Positions 8,360 to 16,307 of a DNA stretch of 48,312 nt are shown piece after piece (position 1 is the stretch's first letter; each line of letters begins with the position of its first letter). Source of the stretch: CAYLLT01 sp964591605 (GTDB lineage: Bacteria > Planctomycetota > Phycisphaerae > UBA1845 > PWPN01). Made by a program: the position numbers and the translations under genes. Below the pieces are notes generated by a model. That model was not told the origin of the DNA. It saw only the letters and a list, made by a program, of their open reading frames with translations, and ran no database searches. Where the stretch lies: positions 1-48,312 of the forward strand of contig CAZQEN010000006.1 of the NCBI GenBank assembly GCA_964591605.1, read 5' to 3'.

Positions 8360-10390
8360 TCACTTTTTATGCGATTCTTCTTGGGCACCCTTGAAGGCTC
8401 CGACGCCTTCCATGTTCGGGTGGGCGGCCCGCCACTCATCCATGCCGACCGGCGCGGGGAACGCCTTGTCCACGTCGAAGCCGATGCGCGGATCCTCACA
8501 CTGCCGTTTGAGATCGGGGAGCACAAGATCGTAGATCGGCCGCTTTACCTCCGGCGAGGGCACGCGGTTCCAGACGCCCGACCGCACCGCCACCGGCCAC
8601 GCGGTGTTGAGCACAAAGTCGGCCAGCGCGTCGGCCTGCAACTGGGCGAACTCCGGCAGGGCCCGCCGCCCTTCCGGATCCTTCTCCTTGTCCTTCTGGT
8701 AGGTCTCGTAGATCAGCGAGGCGTTCCGCACCGCCGCCGCGTATTCGTCGGCGTAACCCGATGCCAGGGCCATGAAGCCGCGCTGCATCAGCATGTAGAT
8801 CATGCCGTTGGCCGTCTGAAACGTGTCGGCCATCTCCTTGAGCTCCGACATCACGAAGCTCTCGACGTCCTTGAGATAGTACTCCTGGACCTTCTTGGTG
8901 AACTGGTCCTTGTAGTTCTTGGCCAGATAGTCGAGATACTGGCGGGCCTCATCGACGTGGCCCGCCAGGAACAGGTTCACCACCGCCTCGTGCAGCTCGT
9001 TCACGTGCGCGCTGCGGAAGGTCTCGCCGGAGGTGATGCCGATCTCCTCGCCCTCCTCCTTGTACTTGGGTCCGAGCTCGATGTACTTGCGGTGCATCGC
9101 CTCGATCCAGCGCAGGTCGGGCAGCATGTTCAGGAACGAGTTCATCGGCTGGTCGACGTTCGGCCGGCAGATATAGCGGCCCTGCTTGGCCATGGTCTTG
9201 ATGGCAAAGAGCAGGTTGCGGTCGATCTGGAGCGTCTCGAACTCCTTGAACGTCTTGAGCTTTCCGCTGATGTCGCTGCCGAGCGTCGCCCAGTACAACG
9301 TCTGCGACCAGGGCGTCCGCCAGTCGATGGGCAGCGGATCCTTGGTGCCCACCCGCCCGGTGAGTTCGAGCATGAAGGCGGGGTCCATCTTATACTGCTC
9401 GCGGAGCACCTTGGCCCGCATCCATGCCAGCAGCGCGTCAAGATCCTCCCCGGGGGCGGCGGCGAAGAACGCGGACAGCCGGCCTTCAGGGCCCTCCTGC
9501 TGGAGGGGGCTGGTGCGGAGGACGGCGAAAGACTGGGCCTGCAGATACCTGGTGTAGGGCCTGAAGAAGTTCTCTTCGAGCGGATGGTAGATCCGCTGGT
9601 TGTTGGTGCCGACATTGACGTCGATGCCCAGATCCTTCAACCGGGCCACCAGGGCGGCGACCCCCGGATGCGCCTTCTCGACCTCGCTCAGGCTGCGCGG
9701 AGCCTGCGCCACCGGGCGGAACCAGTCGATGGCCTCCTTCGCCGGTACGCCGGCCGGCGGCGTGCCCAGCAGAATCTCCATCGTGGCCGCCCACACCCGC
9801 TTGTACGACATGTGGAAGTCGTCCATGCGGTCGCCGACCTTGTGGAACCAGATCCAGGCCAGATACTGGTACAGGAGCAGGTTGCGCTCGTTGTTGGGAA
9901 TGCCCTCGTCGCGGAGCAGGCGGATGCCGTTGTAAACCCACTGCCAGCGCTCGGCCCCGGTGTGCGTGGCGACCGAGATGTTGTACGACATGTTCCACGC
10001 CTGGAACTGCCAGACCTGCCCGAACCGCGGCTGGAGCGTGCAGATCCACTTCGAGAGCTGGTGCAGCTCGAAGTACTTGCCCTCTTCCTTGAGCTTCTCG
10101 GCCCGCATCCAGAGAATGTCGGCGGCGATCCCGCGGAAGGCCGTCCCCGCCGCGCTGACCCAGGCGTATTCCGGCGGCAGTTCCTGGTAGATGTTCGATT
10201 GGAGAGTGAGCTGCAGCTCCTTGCGCTGCGTATTGATCGGATTCTGCAGCCACGCCGCCCCGGCCAGGCAGACGACGGCCGCCAGCCCGCCGCCGATCTG
10301 AATCAGCGTCGAGCTCCGCTGTGAGCCGAGCTTCGACTCGAGGTAATCCTCGTGTTCGACGAGGGCCGACGTGTCCGGAGCAACTGCCAT
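8360..10390 (-). CDS. Conserved unknown membrane-anchored protein, TPR-like
   Basis: A 676-residue protein with no family I can name. Residues 31-49 form a single transmembrane helix (LIQIGGGLAAVVCLAGAAW) after a short acidic N-tail, so the bulk is probably extracytoplasmic. The remainder is almost wholly helical. The stretch around residues 90-150 (ILWMRAEKLKEEGKYFEL, then LQPRFGQVWQFQAWNMSY) looks like a TPR pair, and residues 480-600 look like further repeats. It ends in a Lys/Glu-rich tail. It is the last gene of a minus-strand run with an ABC permease and ATPase and three SPFH genes, which suggests it is a periplasmic or membrane-bound partner of that transporter. Confidence 0.72.
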   Translation of the reverse strand: MAVAPDTSALVEHEDYLESKLGSQRSSTLIQIGGGLAAVVCLAGAAWLQNPINTQRKELQLTLQSNIYQELPPEYAWVSAAGTAFRGIAADILWMRAEKLKEEGKYFELHQLSKWICTLQPRFGQVWQFQAWNMSYNISVATHTGAERWQWVYNGIRLLRDEGIPNNERNLLLYQYLAWIWFHKVGDRMDDFHMSYKRVWAATMEILLGTPPAGVPAKEAIDWFRPVAQAPRSLSEVEKAHPGVAALVARLKDLGIDVNVGTNNQRIYHPLEENFFRPYTRYLQAQSFAVLRTSPLQQEGPEGRLSAFFAAAPGEDLDALLAWMRAKVLREQYKMDPAFMLELTGRVGTKDPLPIDWRTPWSQTLYWATLGSDISGKLKTFKEFETLQIDRNLLFAIKTMAKQGRYICRPNVDQPMNSFLNMLPDLRWIEAMHRKYIELGPKYKEEGEEIGITSGETFRSAHVNELHEAVVNLFLAGHVDEARQYLDYLAKNYKDQFTKKVQEYYLKDVESFVMSELKEMADTFQTANGMIYMLMQRGFMALASGYADEYAAAVRNASLIYETYQKDKEKDPEGRRALPEFAQLQADALADFVLNTAWPVAVRSGVWNRVPSPEVKRPIYDLVLPDLKRQCEDPRIGFDVDKAFPAPVGMDEWRAAHPNMEGVGAFKGAQEESHKK

Positions 10391-10404
10391 TGTTGGTCAC
10401 ATCA

Positions 10405-10495
10405 TTGCGGATTGCGGATTTGGGATTGCGGATTGATTCAGGCTCGCCAGGCGCGGTGTCCAAATCCGCAATTCGCAATTCGCAACCCGAAATCC
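10405..10495. repeat. Imperfect inverted repeat between permease and unknown gene
   Basis: The spacer holds two blocks of short GC-poor repeats that face each other. The left block at about 10405-10436 repeats the word GCGGATT three times; the right block at about 10461-10495 repeats its reverse complement in the forms AATCCGC, AATTCGC and AATCC. Together they could fold into an imperfect stem of roughly 30 bp with a 25-base loop. It sits inside an apparent operon, so it may be a processing site or partial terminator. Repeats of this style are common in spacers of large environmental genomes. Confidence 0.6.
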
Positions 10496-10496
10496 T

Positions 10497-12503
10497 CTAC
10501 ACCGTCACCTGGGCCAGTTCGCGCCGCGTGAAGATCACGCCGCCGATCACTCCCAGCACCAGACCCTTCACCAGCACCAGCACGACCAGCGAGGTCAGCA
10601 CCCACATGATCGGCACGACCTGCCCATTGGCGACGTTGCCCACCGGATCATAGGTGGAGAAATCAGGCACCAGCCACACGAACACGCGGCCGAGCGGGCG
10701 AAGGACCGGCCCGAAGATCCACAGCGGATCCTCGCCGTTGGGCATCCGTTCCGCCGCCCCGATCGCCTCCGTCAGGAAACGCGATGCGCTCGCCACCAGC
10801 AGCACCAGGAAACATCCCATGCAGGCCACGGGGAACGACAGGAACGTCGAAGTCAACAGTCCCAGCACGGCCAGGAACGCCAGCCGGCACCACACCACAC
10901 CCAGGGCCCGGAACAGATTCCAGTGGAAGGTGCCCAGGTCATAGAGCAGCGTGAAACTGTCGTCTCCTTCGAACGCCACCGAGTTGCGCTCATCCAGATT
11001 TCCGACGCGTAGCGTCAGATTCCCGCGGGAATCGACCGCCCACGCGGGGATGGGAATGGTCGCGAACCGCCCGCAGATGAGCATGTGCTCGCGCGGCGGG
11101 GTGATCGTGCTCACCTCGTCGCGATTGCCCGCCTGCCAGAGGATCGGAATCTCCAGATCATCCACCCCGGTGGGCGTCTCGGGCTTGAGCCGCAGATGCA
11201 GCCACTCGCCTTCCTCACGGTTGACCCGCAGGTCCTTGAAGTTGTATTCCCGGGCGTCGTCGGGGCCGAGCGACCACCATTCCTTGCGCAGATCGTCCTC
11301 GATCTGCCGCCGCAGCTCGGCCTCAGCCTGCATGCCGACGCTGCCGAGCCGTCCTTCCTCGCGCAGTTTGCGGATGCGGTCCTCCACCTGTGCGGAGAAG
11401 TCCGGCTTTTCGGCCTTGACGCCGTAGCGGGCGGTGAGCACCTCGGCGTGGAGCCGGTCGCGATCGTCGGGCACGCGCGTGGGAAGCTGCGCCAGGTAGG
11501 CGCTGAAGCCCCAGACGGTCAGACCGGTCAGAAACAGGAGCGCCGCATTGAGCACGACGATGCCGAGCCATTTGCCCGCAAAGAACTGCCAGCGGGGAAT
11601 GGGCTTGCTGGCAACCATCCAGATCTGCTTGGCGCGGACTTCGCCCGCAATCGTCGCACACGACAGAAAGACGGTCAGCAGGCTCAGCAGGGCACCGGTC
11701 AGCGTCAGCGAGTAGGTCAGGAAGCTCTGCACCTTACTGGTGAGCGTGACCCCGTCACCGGCCAGCGTGAACGGCATGACCGGCACCACGAGCACGAGCA
11801 CGCCGATGAAGACCAGGGCGATCTTCATCCGCAGGCCCTCCGCGATCATGTGCCGGGCGACGCCGATGACGCGCGACCGCGAAAAGCCGCGGTCGATGAG
11901 CACAAGCAGGAGCAGCCCCGCCAGGACAATGACCAGACCGCCCAGATACTGCGGATAGCCCATCAGGAGGCCGGCCATGGCGATACCCAGGATCAGCACC
12001 GTCGCCGCGGACCGCAGATAGAGCCCGCCGCGGTCTTCGATCCGTGCGCGGATCCTTCGCCAGCCGGCATTGGCCGCAAACAGGAAATCTGCGAGCGTCA
12101 CCAGCAGCGGCAGGACGACCAGGAGGATCGCGGGGAGGAAATACGCGGGGTGCGGCGGCCTGGCCTGCCAGGCGACCATGTCCGGTCCGCCCGGACGCAG
12201 GAGGAAGCCCGGAAACCGCGTCGTCGAATACAGATACAGAAGGCAATAGAGGGAGGCGGCCGCCACGGCGACGGCAAGCCCCATCATCGTGCAGAACTGC
12301 GCCTCGGTGGCCCGCGTCAGGTCCGTCGCGGGGCCGCGCCGGGCGAACACGGCGTTCAGAATCAGCAGATGCGAGACAAAGGCGGCCGCGGTGACGAGCC
12401 CGATTGCTCCCCACAGCCCGATGGTCATCTGCAGGCGCGCCCCGAGGGTCGCGCCCACGACCAGGGCGGCCAGGCAGACCAGCACTCGCAACATCATGCG
12501 CAT
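10497..12503 (-). CDS. ABC-2 type permease with large extracytoplasmic insert
   Basis: A 668-residue membrane protein, the likely translocation partner of the ATPase encoded four bases upstream. Several hydrophobic helices fill residues 5-220. The ABC-2 core then follows, with helices near 225-340 including the stretch ending AKQIWMVASKPIPRWQFFAGKWLG; this is the typical re-entry motif in which a SKPI(P/S)R segment precedes a membrane helix. A soluble insert of about 190 residues (345-530), rich in charged residues and predicted beta strands, follows before the last four helices. ABC-2 permeases of the NatB/NosY type usually have a smaller insert. The substrate is unknown. Confidence 0.82.
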   Translation of the reverse strand: MRMMLRVLVCLAALVVGATLGARLQMTIGLWGAIGLVTAAAFVSHLLILNAVFARRGPATDLTRATEAQFCTMMGLAVAVAAASLYCLLYLYSTTRFPGFLLRPGGPDMVAWQARPPHPAYFLPAILLVVLPLLVTLADFLFAANAGWRRIRARIEDRGGLYLRSAATVLILGIAMAGLLMGYPQYLGGLVIVLAGLLLLVLIDRGFSRSRVIGVARHMIAEGLRMKIALVFIGVLVLVVPVMPFTLAGDGVTLTSKVQSFLTYSLTLTGALLSLLTVFLSCATIAGEVRAKQIWMVASKPIPRWQFFAGKWLGIVVLNAALLFLTGLTVWGFSAYLAQLPTRVPDDRDRLHAEVLTARYGVKAEKPDFSAQVEDRIRKLREEGRLGSVGMQAEAELRRQIEDDLRKEWWSLGPDDAREYNFKDLRVNREEGEWLHLRLKPETPTGVDDLEIPILWQAGNRDEVSTITPPREHMLICGRFATIPIPAWAVDSRGNLTLRVGNLDERNSVAFEGDDSFTLLYDLGTFHWNLFRALGVVWCRLAFLAVLGLLTSTFLSFPVACMGCFLVLLVASASRFLTEAIGAAERMPNGEDPLWIFGPVLRPLGRVFVWLVPDFSTYDPVGNVANGQVVPIMWVLTSLVVLVLVKGLVLGVIGGVIFTRRELAQVTV

Positions 12504-12507
12504 CGAC

Positions 12508-13713
12508 TCAACCCCGCGGCTCGCGCGGAGTCTCCGCGCCCCGGACGAGCTCCTCGATCACCGACTGATCGGCGGCGGGCCCCTCGCTGCGCGGTTCCGG
12601 CACGCCGCCGGGCGTCTGCGCCGGCTCGGTGGCGCGGGTGGCCGCAACGAGTTCGCTCACCACCGAAGGCGCCTCTTCCTGCACCGGGCGGGCCGGTTCG
12701 CCTGTCACGGCGGGCATGTGCCGCTCCGCCTCGGCCCCTCGAATCAGCGATTCCACCACCGCCTCCGCCTGTTGGCCGTCGCCGGCAGCAAGGAAATCGG
12801 CAATCTGGCCCCCGCTACCCACGCCCGAGGTCTGCTGGCGGGCCTGCTGGGCCTCCCGCACGATCCGCAGGAAGAAGGTCTCCAGCTTGTCCGAAGGCGT
12901 CGACACGCTGATGACGTGCCGCTGCTCCTCCTGCTCGAGCACGGCGCGGATTTTGCTCACCATCTGCGGCGTCAGCTTTTCGGTGGTGATCTGCGTGAGG
13001 TTCTGGCGGCTGAGCAGTTCGTGAATGTCGCCCATGGCCTGCCGTTTACCTCCGTAGAGGATCACGACGCGCTGGCACACGTCCTCGACGTCGGCCAGAA
13101 GGTGGCTGCACAGCAGAATGGTCTTGCGCTTCTCGCGATTGAGGAAGTGGATGAGGTCCTTGATCTCCCGGGTGCCCAGCGGATCGAGGCCCGAAGTGGG
13201 CTCATCGAGAATGAGCAGATCGGGGTCGTTGATGAGGGCCTGGGCGAGCCCGATGCGCCGGGCCATACCCTTGGAGTACTCGCCGACGCGCCGCCGCGAT
13301 TCGCCCGTCAGGCCGACCATTTCGAGGAGTTGATCGACGCGCCGCCGCCGTTCCGGCCGTGCGATCTGGAACAGCCGCCCGTAGTAATCGAGCGTCTCGC
13401 GGGCATCCAGGAACCGGTAGAGGTACGATTCCTCCGGCAGGTAGCCGATGCGGGCCTTCACGCTCACGTCGGTCGGGGGCTTGCCAAGCACGCGGATCCG
13501 CCCGCGCGTCGGATACAGCAGGCCGAGCAGCATTTTGATCGTCGTGGTCTTGCCCGAGCCGTTGGGACCCAGCAGGCCGAAAACCTCGTTCTGATAGATG
13601 TCGAGATCCAGATGATCGACGGCGACCACGCGCGGCCGATGCCAGAAGTCCTTGAAGATCTTCGTGAGGCCGACGGTCTGAATGACGGTTGTATCGGTCG
13701 AATCCATGATCAC
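12508..13713 (-). CDS. ABC transporter ATPase with repeat-bearing C-terminal tail
   Basis: A 401-residue ABC ATPase. Walker A is GPNGSGKTT (residues 49-57), the signature is YSKGM (146-150) and Walker B with its catalytic Glu is LLILDE (166-171), followed by PTSGLDPLG; all are intact, so it should hydrolyse ATP. It matches the NatA/CcmA-like group that drives ABC-2 permeases. The last 90 or so residues are not part of the family: they are Pro/Glu-rich and hold three copies of a short amphipathic motif of the form V-V/I-x-x-L-I/V (residues about 318, 350 and 384). It lies four bases before the permease gene and is presumably co-translated. Confidence 0.93.
   Translation of the reverse strand: MIMDSTDTTVIQTVGLTKIFKDFWHRPRVVAVDHLDLDIYQNEVFGLLGPNGSGKTTTIKMLLGLLYPTRGRIRVLGKPPTDVSVKARIGYLPEESYLYRFLDARETLDYYGRLFQIARPERRRRVDQLLEMVGLTGESRRRVGEYSKGMARRIGLAQALINDPDLLILDEPTSGLDPLGTREIKDLIHFLNREKRKTILLCSHLLADVEDVCQRVVILYGGKRQAMGDIHELLSRQNLTQITTEKLTPQMVSKIRAVLEQEEQRHVISVSTPSDKLETFFLRIVREAQQARQQTSGVGSGGQIADFLAAGDGQQAEAVVESLIRGAEAERHMPAVTGEPARPVQEEAPSVVSELVAATRATEPAQTPGGVPEPRSEGPAADQSVIEELVRGAETPREPRG
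12532..12762 (-). other. Three short linear-motif repeats in the ATPase tail
   Basis: Within the ATPase C-terminal tail, the words AVVESLIRGAE, SVVSELVAATR and SVIEELVRGAE recur at residues 318, 350 and 384. Spacing is 32 to 34 residues, with Pro-rich linkers between. Each copy would form a short amphipathic helix with an acidic face. Such arrays in disordered tails are typical docking motifs, though no partner is known. Confidence 0.6.
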
Positions 13714-13740
13714 CGCATGATGATAGAGATCATCTGTGGA

Positions 13741-13786
13741 CCGGAGGCGGGTAACGGGATGCAGGCGAGCCGCTTGTCGCCTCCGG
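13741..13786. repeat. Hairpin in spacer upstream of ATPase gene
   Basis: CCGGAGGCG at 13741-13749 pairs exactly with CGCCTCCGG at 13778-13786 around a 28-base loop. The hairpin lies in the 120-base spacer between the HflK-like and ATPase genes. It has no T-run on either side, so it is not a classical intrinsic terminator. It may stabilise or separate transcripts within the run. Confidence 0.5.
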
Positions 13787-13833
13787 TCAGCCCTGTGCCA
13801 TGCCTCCCTTGCGAACCGCCCGCCCGGCGTTTC

Positions 13834-15147
13834 TCACTTCACGCCTGCCCTCTTTTTGGCCTCCTCGACCTCCCGCAGGCGGATCTCTTCGGGGTTCTTG
13901 TTGAGGAGAATGAGCTTGTTGGGTCCGGGCGGCAGAATCCATCGGGAGAGGAGCGGTTGCGAGAACACCTGCCCCAGCATCTTCTGTCGCAGGTTGTCCA
14001 TGACGAGCGTCGGGTTCCTGCGGTACGCCTCGAGCATGGTCAGAAAGCGATCGCGGGCGGACTGGGCCTCGGAGACGATCCGGTCACGCCTCGCTTCGGC
14101 GAGCTTGATCTTCTCGCTGGCCTTGCCGGTGGCCTTTCCGGCGATCAGTTCTCCGATGCGCTTGATGATCTCCGTGCGTTGGGCCTTGTCGTCCACCAGA
14201 TCGAGGCGTTCGATCTGATCGTTGATCTCCTCCCAGGCCGGTCCGGCCGCCCCCTTGAGCGTCTCCTCGCGTTCCTTGTTGGCCGTCTGGATCGACTGAC
14301 CCATCCGGTTCTCCGCGTCCTGCACGGCGATGAAATCGTCGCGCACCTGGAGGGGATAGTGAGATCTCTCCGCGGTCACGTTCTCGAGCGTGATTCCGCT
14401 CCCGAGCTTGTCGAGCATGGCTTGCGCGCGGGCCTTGATGCCACTCTGCTGATCCATGCCGCGCACGCCGACCAGTTGCCGCGGATCCTTCCAGATCACG
14501 TTGGCGGTGGTTCGGGCGGCCTCCGCCACCGCGGCCTGCTGAATCACCGTCCGGATCAGCTCATCCACGTTGCTGACATTCTTCACGAACGCGTTGGCAT
14601 CGGTGACTTTGTACTGCACCTGCAGGAGCAGATGCATGATGGCCTTGTCGCCGGTCAGCAGGGCGCCGTCGGTCGCGGGGTCCAGGCCGCCGGTTTTGGT
14701 GGTCACCTCGGTGAGCGGTTTGGTCTTGTCCGCGTCCGACAGTCGCAGCCAGAATTCACCCACCTCCGCCGTGCGCTGGCCGGTGTACACCTTGGTGATG
14801 GAATCGATCGGGTAGGGCCAGGCGAAGTGCAGGCCCGGCTCGGTAGGTGGTCCGATCTGCCTGCCGAATCGCGTCTGCACGCCCACCTCGGTATTACTGA
14901 CCTGGTACACGCCGCTGAAGAGGAACAGGATCAGGACGAAGAGCATCAGGCCCTTGAGCACGCGGAAGCTCGCCCGCAGAGCATCGGCCAGAGACTGGCT
15001 CGCGGCGTCCAGCGGCTCTTCCACCACGGGCAGGGCATGGCTGTGCCCGTGATGAGGATGATCGAGAAGCCCGATCCCGTAATCATGACCACGATCGTGG
15101 TCATGATCGTCCAGGCCGGGCCCTGTTGGCAGATGACCGTCAGACAA
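13834..15147 (-). CDS. HflK-like SPFH (band 7) protein with His-rich N-terminus
   Basis: A 437-residue SPFH protein. One transmembrane helix at about residues 66-82 is followed by the SPFH domain (about 83-300), which begins VSNTEVGVQTRFG and contains EPGLHFAWPYPID. A coiled coil follows at roughly 300-400, and then a tail with LPPGPNKLILLN. HflK/HflC proteins form large cages around FtsH in the inner membrane; here two sibling SPFH genes replace the classical partners. Residues 13-37 contain eight His and several Asp, a possible metal-binding tail. The start is TTG at 15147, with a GGAG ribosome-binding site about nine bases before it. It is oddly rich in acidic/His codons just after the start. 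Confidence 0.88.
   Translation of the reverse strand: MSDGHLPTGPGLDDHDHDRGHDYGIGLLDHPHHGHSHALPVVEEPLDAASQSLADALRASFRVLKGLMLFVLILFLFSGVYQVSNTEVGVQTRFGRQIGPPTEPGLHFAWPYPIDSITKVYTGQRTAEVGEFWLRLSDADKTKPLTEVTTKTGGLDPATDGALLTGDKAIMHLLLQVQYKVTDANAFVKNVSNVDELIRTVIQQAAVAEAARTTANVIWKDPRQLVGVRGMDQQSGIKARAQAMLDKLGSGITLENVTAERSHYPLQVRDDFIAVQDAENRMGQSIQTANKEREETLKGAAGPAWEEINDQIERLDLVDDKAQRTEIIKRIGELIAGKATGKASEKIKLAEARRDRIVSEAQSARDRFLTMLEAYRRNPTLVMDNLRQKMLGQVFSQPLLSRWILPPGPNKLILLNKNPEEIRLREVEEAKKRAGVK
15082..15107. repeat. 26-bp perfect palindrome inside a coding region
   Basis: Bases 15082-15107 are identical to their own reverse complement over all 26 positions, centred between 15094 and 15095 (left half ATCATGACCACGA). 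It overlaps codons 14-22 of the HflK-like gene, where Asp and His codons alternate, so part of the symmetry follows from codons GAT/CAT/GAC/CAC. It could serve as a binding site, form a hairpin near the start of the mRNA, or be a by-product of coding. Confidence 0.7.
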
Positions 15148-15174
15148 AGCTGCTCACTCCACTTCAAGTCTTTC

Positions 15175-15206
15175 GGGTGGCCTCCGCGGCACGCTCACGG
15201 CCACCC
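15175..15206. repeat. Hairpin between the two smaller SPFH genes
   Basis: GGGTGGCC at 15175-15182 pairs with GGCCACCC at 15199-15206 around a 16-base loop. It sits in the 137-base spacer between the HflC-like and HflK-like genes. No adjacent T-run is present. The function, possibly mRNA processing or stability, is not known. Confidence 0.5.
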
Positions 15207-15284
15207 GGCGGTTCAGAGGCATCGCGTATCTCGTCGACGATCGAGCTCCGTACCACCCGCCCGTAACCTCCATCCGGCGAGGCA

Positions 15285-16307
15285 TCACTCGGCCGGCCGC
15301 ATCATCTCCGGCGGCAGTGCCGCACCCGCCATCTTGGGACCCTCCGCGCCGGGCGTGGCCGGACGCGTCGTCGCCGAAGCCCCGGGGAACAGGAGGTCCA
15401 GCACCGGTGCGGTCTGGTCCAGCACGATGGTGGTCCCCTTCTCGGTGAGAATCTTCGGCAGGTTCTCCACCTTCAGCAGGAAATTGGCCAGTTCCTCGTC
15501 CTGCTGGAAGACCTGAATCAACTGGTTCGCCTGGGCGAGACCCTCGTTTTCGATCGATTTGGCCTTGCCATCCGCAAACGCCAGGATCGTCTTGGCGATG
15601 CCTTCCGCTTTCGACTTGATCTGGGACGCCTGTGCCTCGCCGACGCTGGTATAGAGAGCCGCCTGGGCTTGCCGCTCCTTCTTCATCGCGTCGAAGACGG
15701 TCTCGGTGATGCGCTGCGGCAGGGCCAGGCGCTCCATCCCCACGCTCTCGACCTGGATGCCGTACAGCTCCGCCGCCGCCGTCTGCACCGTATCGAGCAC
15801 CTGCTTTTCGATCTGGTCGTATTCCAGCTCCTTGGGATCGGTGGAAACGAAGTTCTTGAAATCGTGCTGGCTGATGGCGGTCTTCTGCCGGTCGCGGACG
15901 AGAGTCCGCAGCCGCTCCGCACCCTCTTTCTCGTTGCCGCAGGTGCGGCTGAACAGGTACGGATCCTTGATGCGCCACGCCATGGTCGTGGTCACGATGA
16001 CGGGCTTGCCGTCGCGGGTCGGCGTTTCTTCACCGGGGTTGGCGGTGAGCTGGATCCGGTTGTCGTAGATCGACACCTGCTGGATGGGCCAGGGCCACTT
16101 CCAGTAAAGGCCCGGCTCGGTGATGACGTCGCCCGGGTCGACCAGCTTCCCGTTCTCGTATTTGGGCGCCGCGGACCTCCCGAAGGTCTTCATCACGGCC
16201 ACCTGGGTAAACCGGACCTGGTAGGTGATCATGTAGAGGGCCAGCACCGCGACCAGCAGGGCGCCGGCAATCAATGATGGAAGACTTCGATTCATGGGTT
16301 GGCTCAC
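15285..16307 (-). CDS. HflC-like SPFH (band 7) protein
   Basis: A 340-residue SPFH protein. A single transmembrane helix (about residues 11-28) precedes VRFTQVAVMKTFG and a domain containing EPGLYWKWPWPIQ, the same PGLxxxxPWPI block seen in the neighbouring SPFH proteins. The middle has a long coiled-coil region rich in Ala/Glu/Lys (about 205-275), and the tail is Pro/Ala-rich. It begins at GTG 16307, four bases inside the stop of the large SPFH gene (GTGA overlap), so it is translationally coupled. The next in-frame ATG at 16295 would shorten it by four residues. Family HflC-like; the partner protease is not in the window. Confidence 0.88.
   Translation of the reverse strand: MSQPMNRSLPSLIAGALLVAVLALYMITYQVRFTQVAVMKTFGRSAAPKYENGKLVDPGDVITEPGLYWKWPWPIQQVSIYDNRIQLTANPGEETPTRDGKPVIVTTTMAWRIKDPYLFSRTCGNEKEGAERLRTLVRDRQKTAISQHDFKNFVSTDPKELEYDQIEKQVLDTVQTAAAELYGIQVESVGMERLALPQRITETVFDAMKKERQAQAALYTSVGEAQASQIKSKAEGIAKTILAFADGKAKSIENEGLAQANQLIQVFQQDEELANFLLKVENLPKILTEKGTTIVLDQTAPVLDLLFPGASATTRPATPGAEGPKMAGAALPPEMMRPAE

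Noticed and set aside
8249..10324. A 691-codon plus-strand ORF opposite the 676-residue unknown gene
   Set aside because: Its product is rich in His, Arg and Leu runs typical of antisense frames, and the minus-strand frame has a membrane anchor and regular helical pattern.
12289..15516. A 1,075-codon plus-strand ORF covering the ABC and SPFH genes
   Set aside because: Its product is Arg/His/Asp-rich without domains, while the minus-strand genes beneath have intact motifs; it is a high-GC antisense frame.
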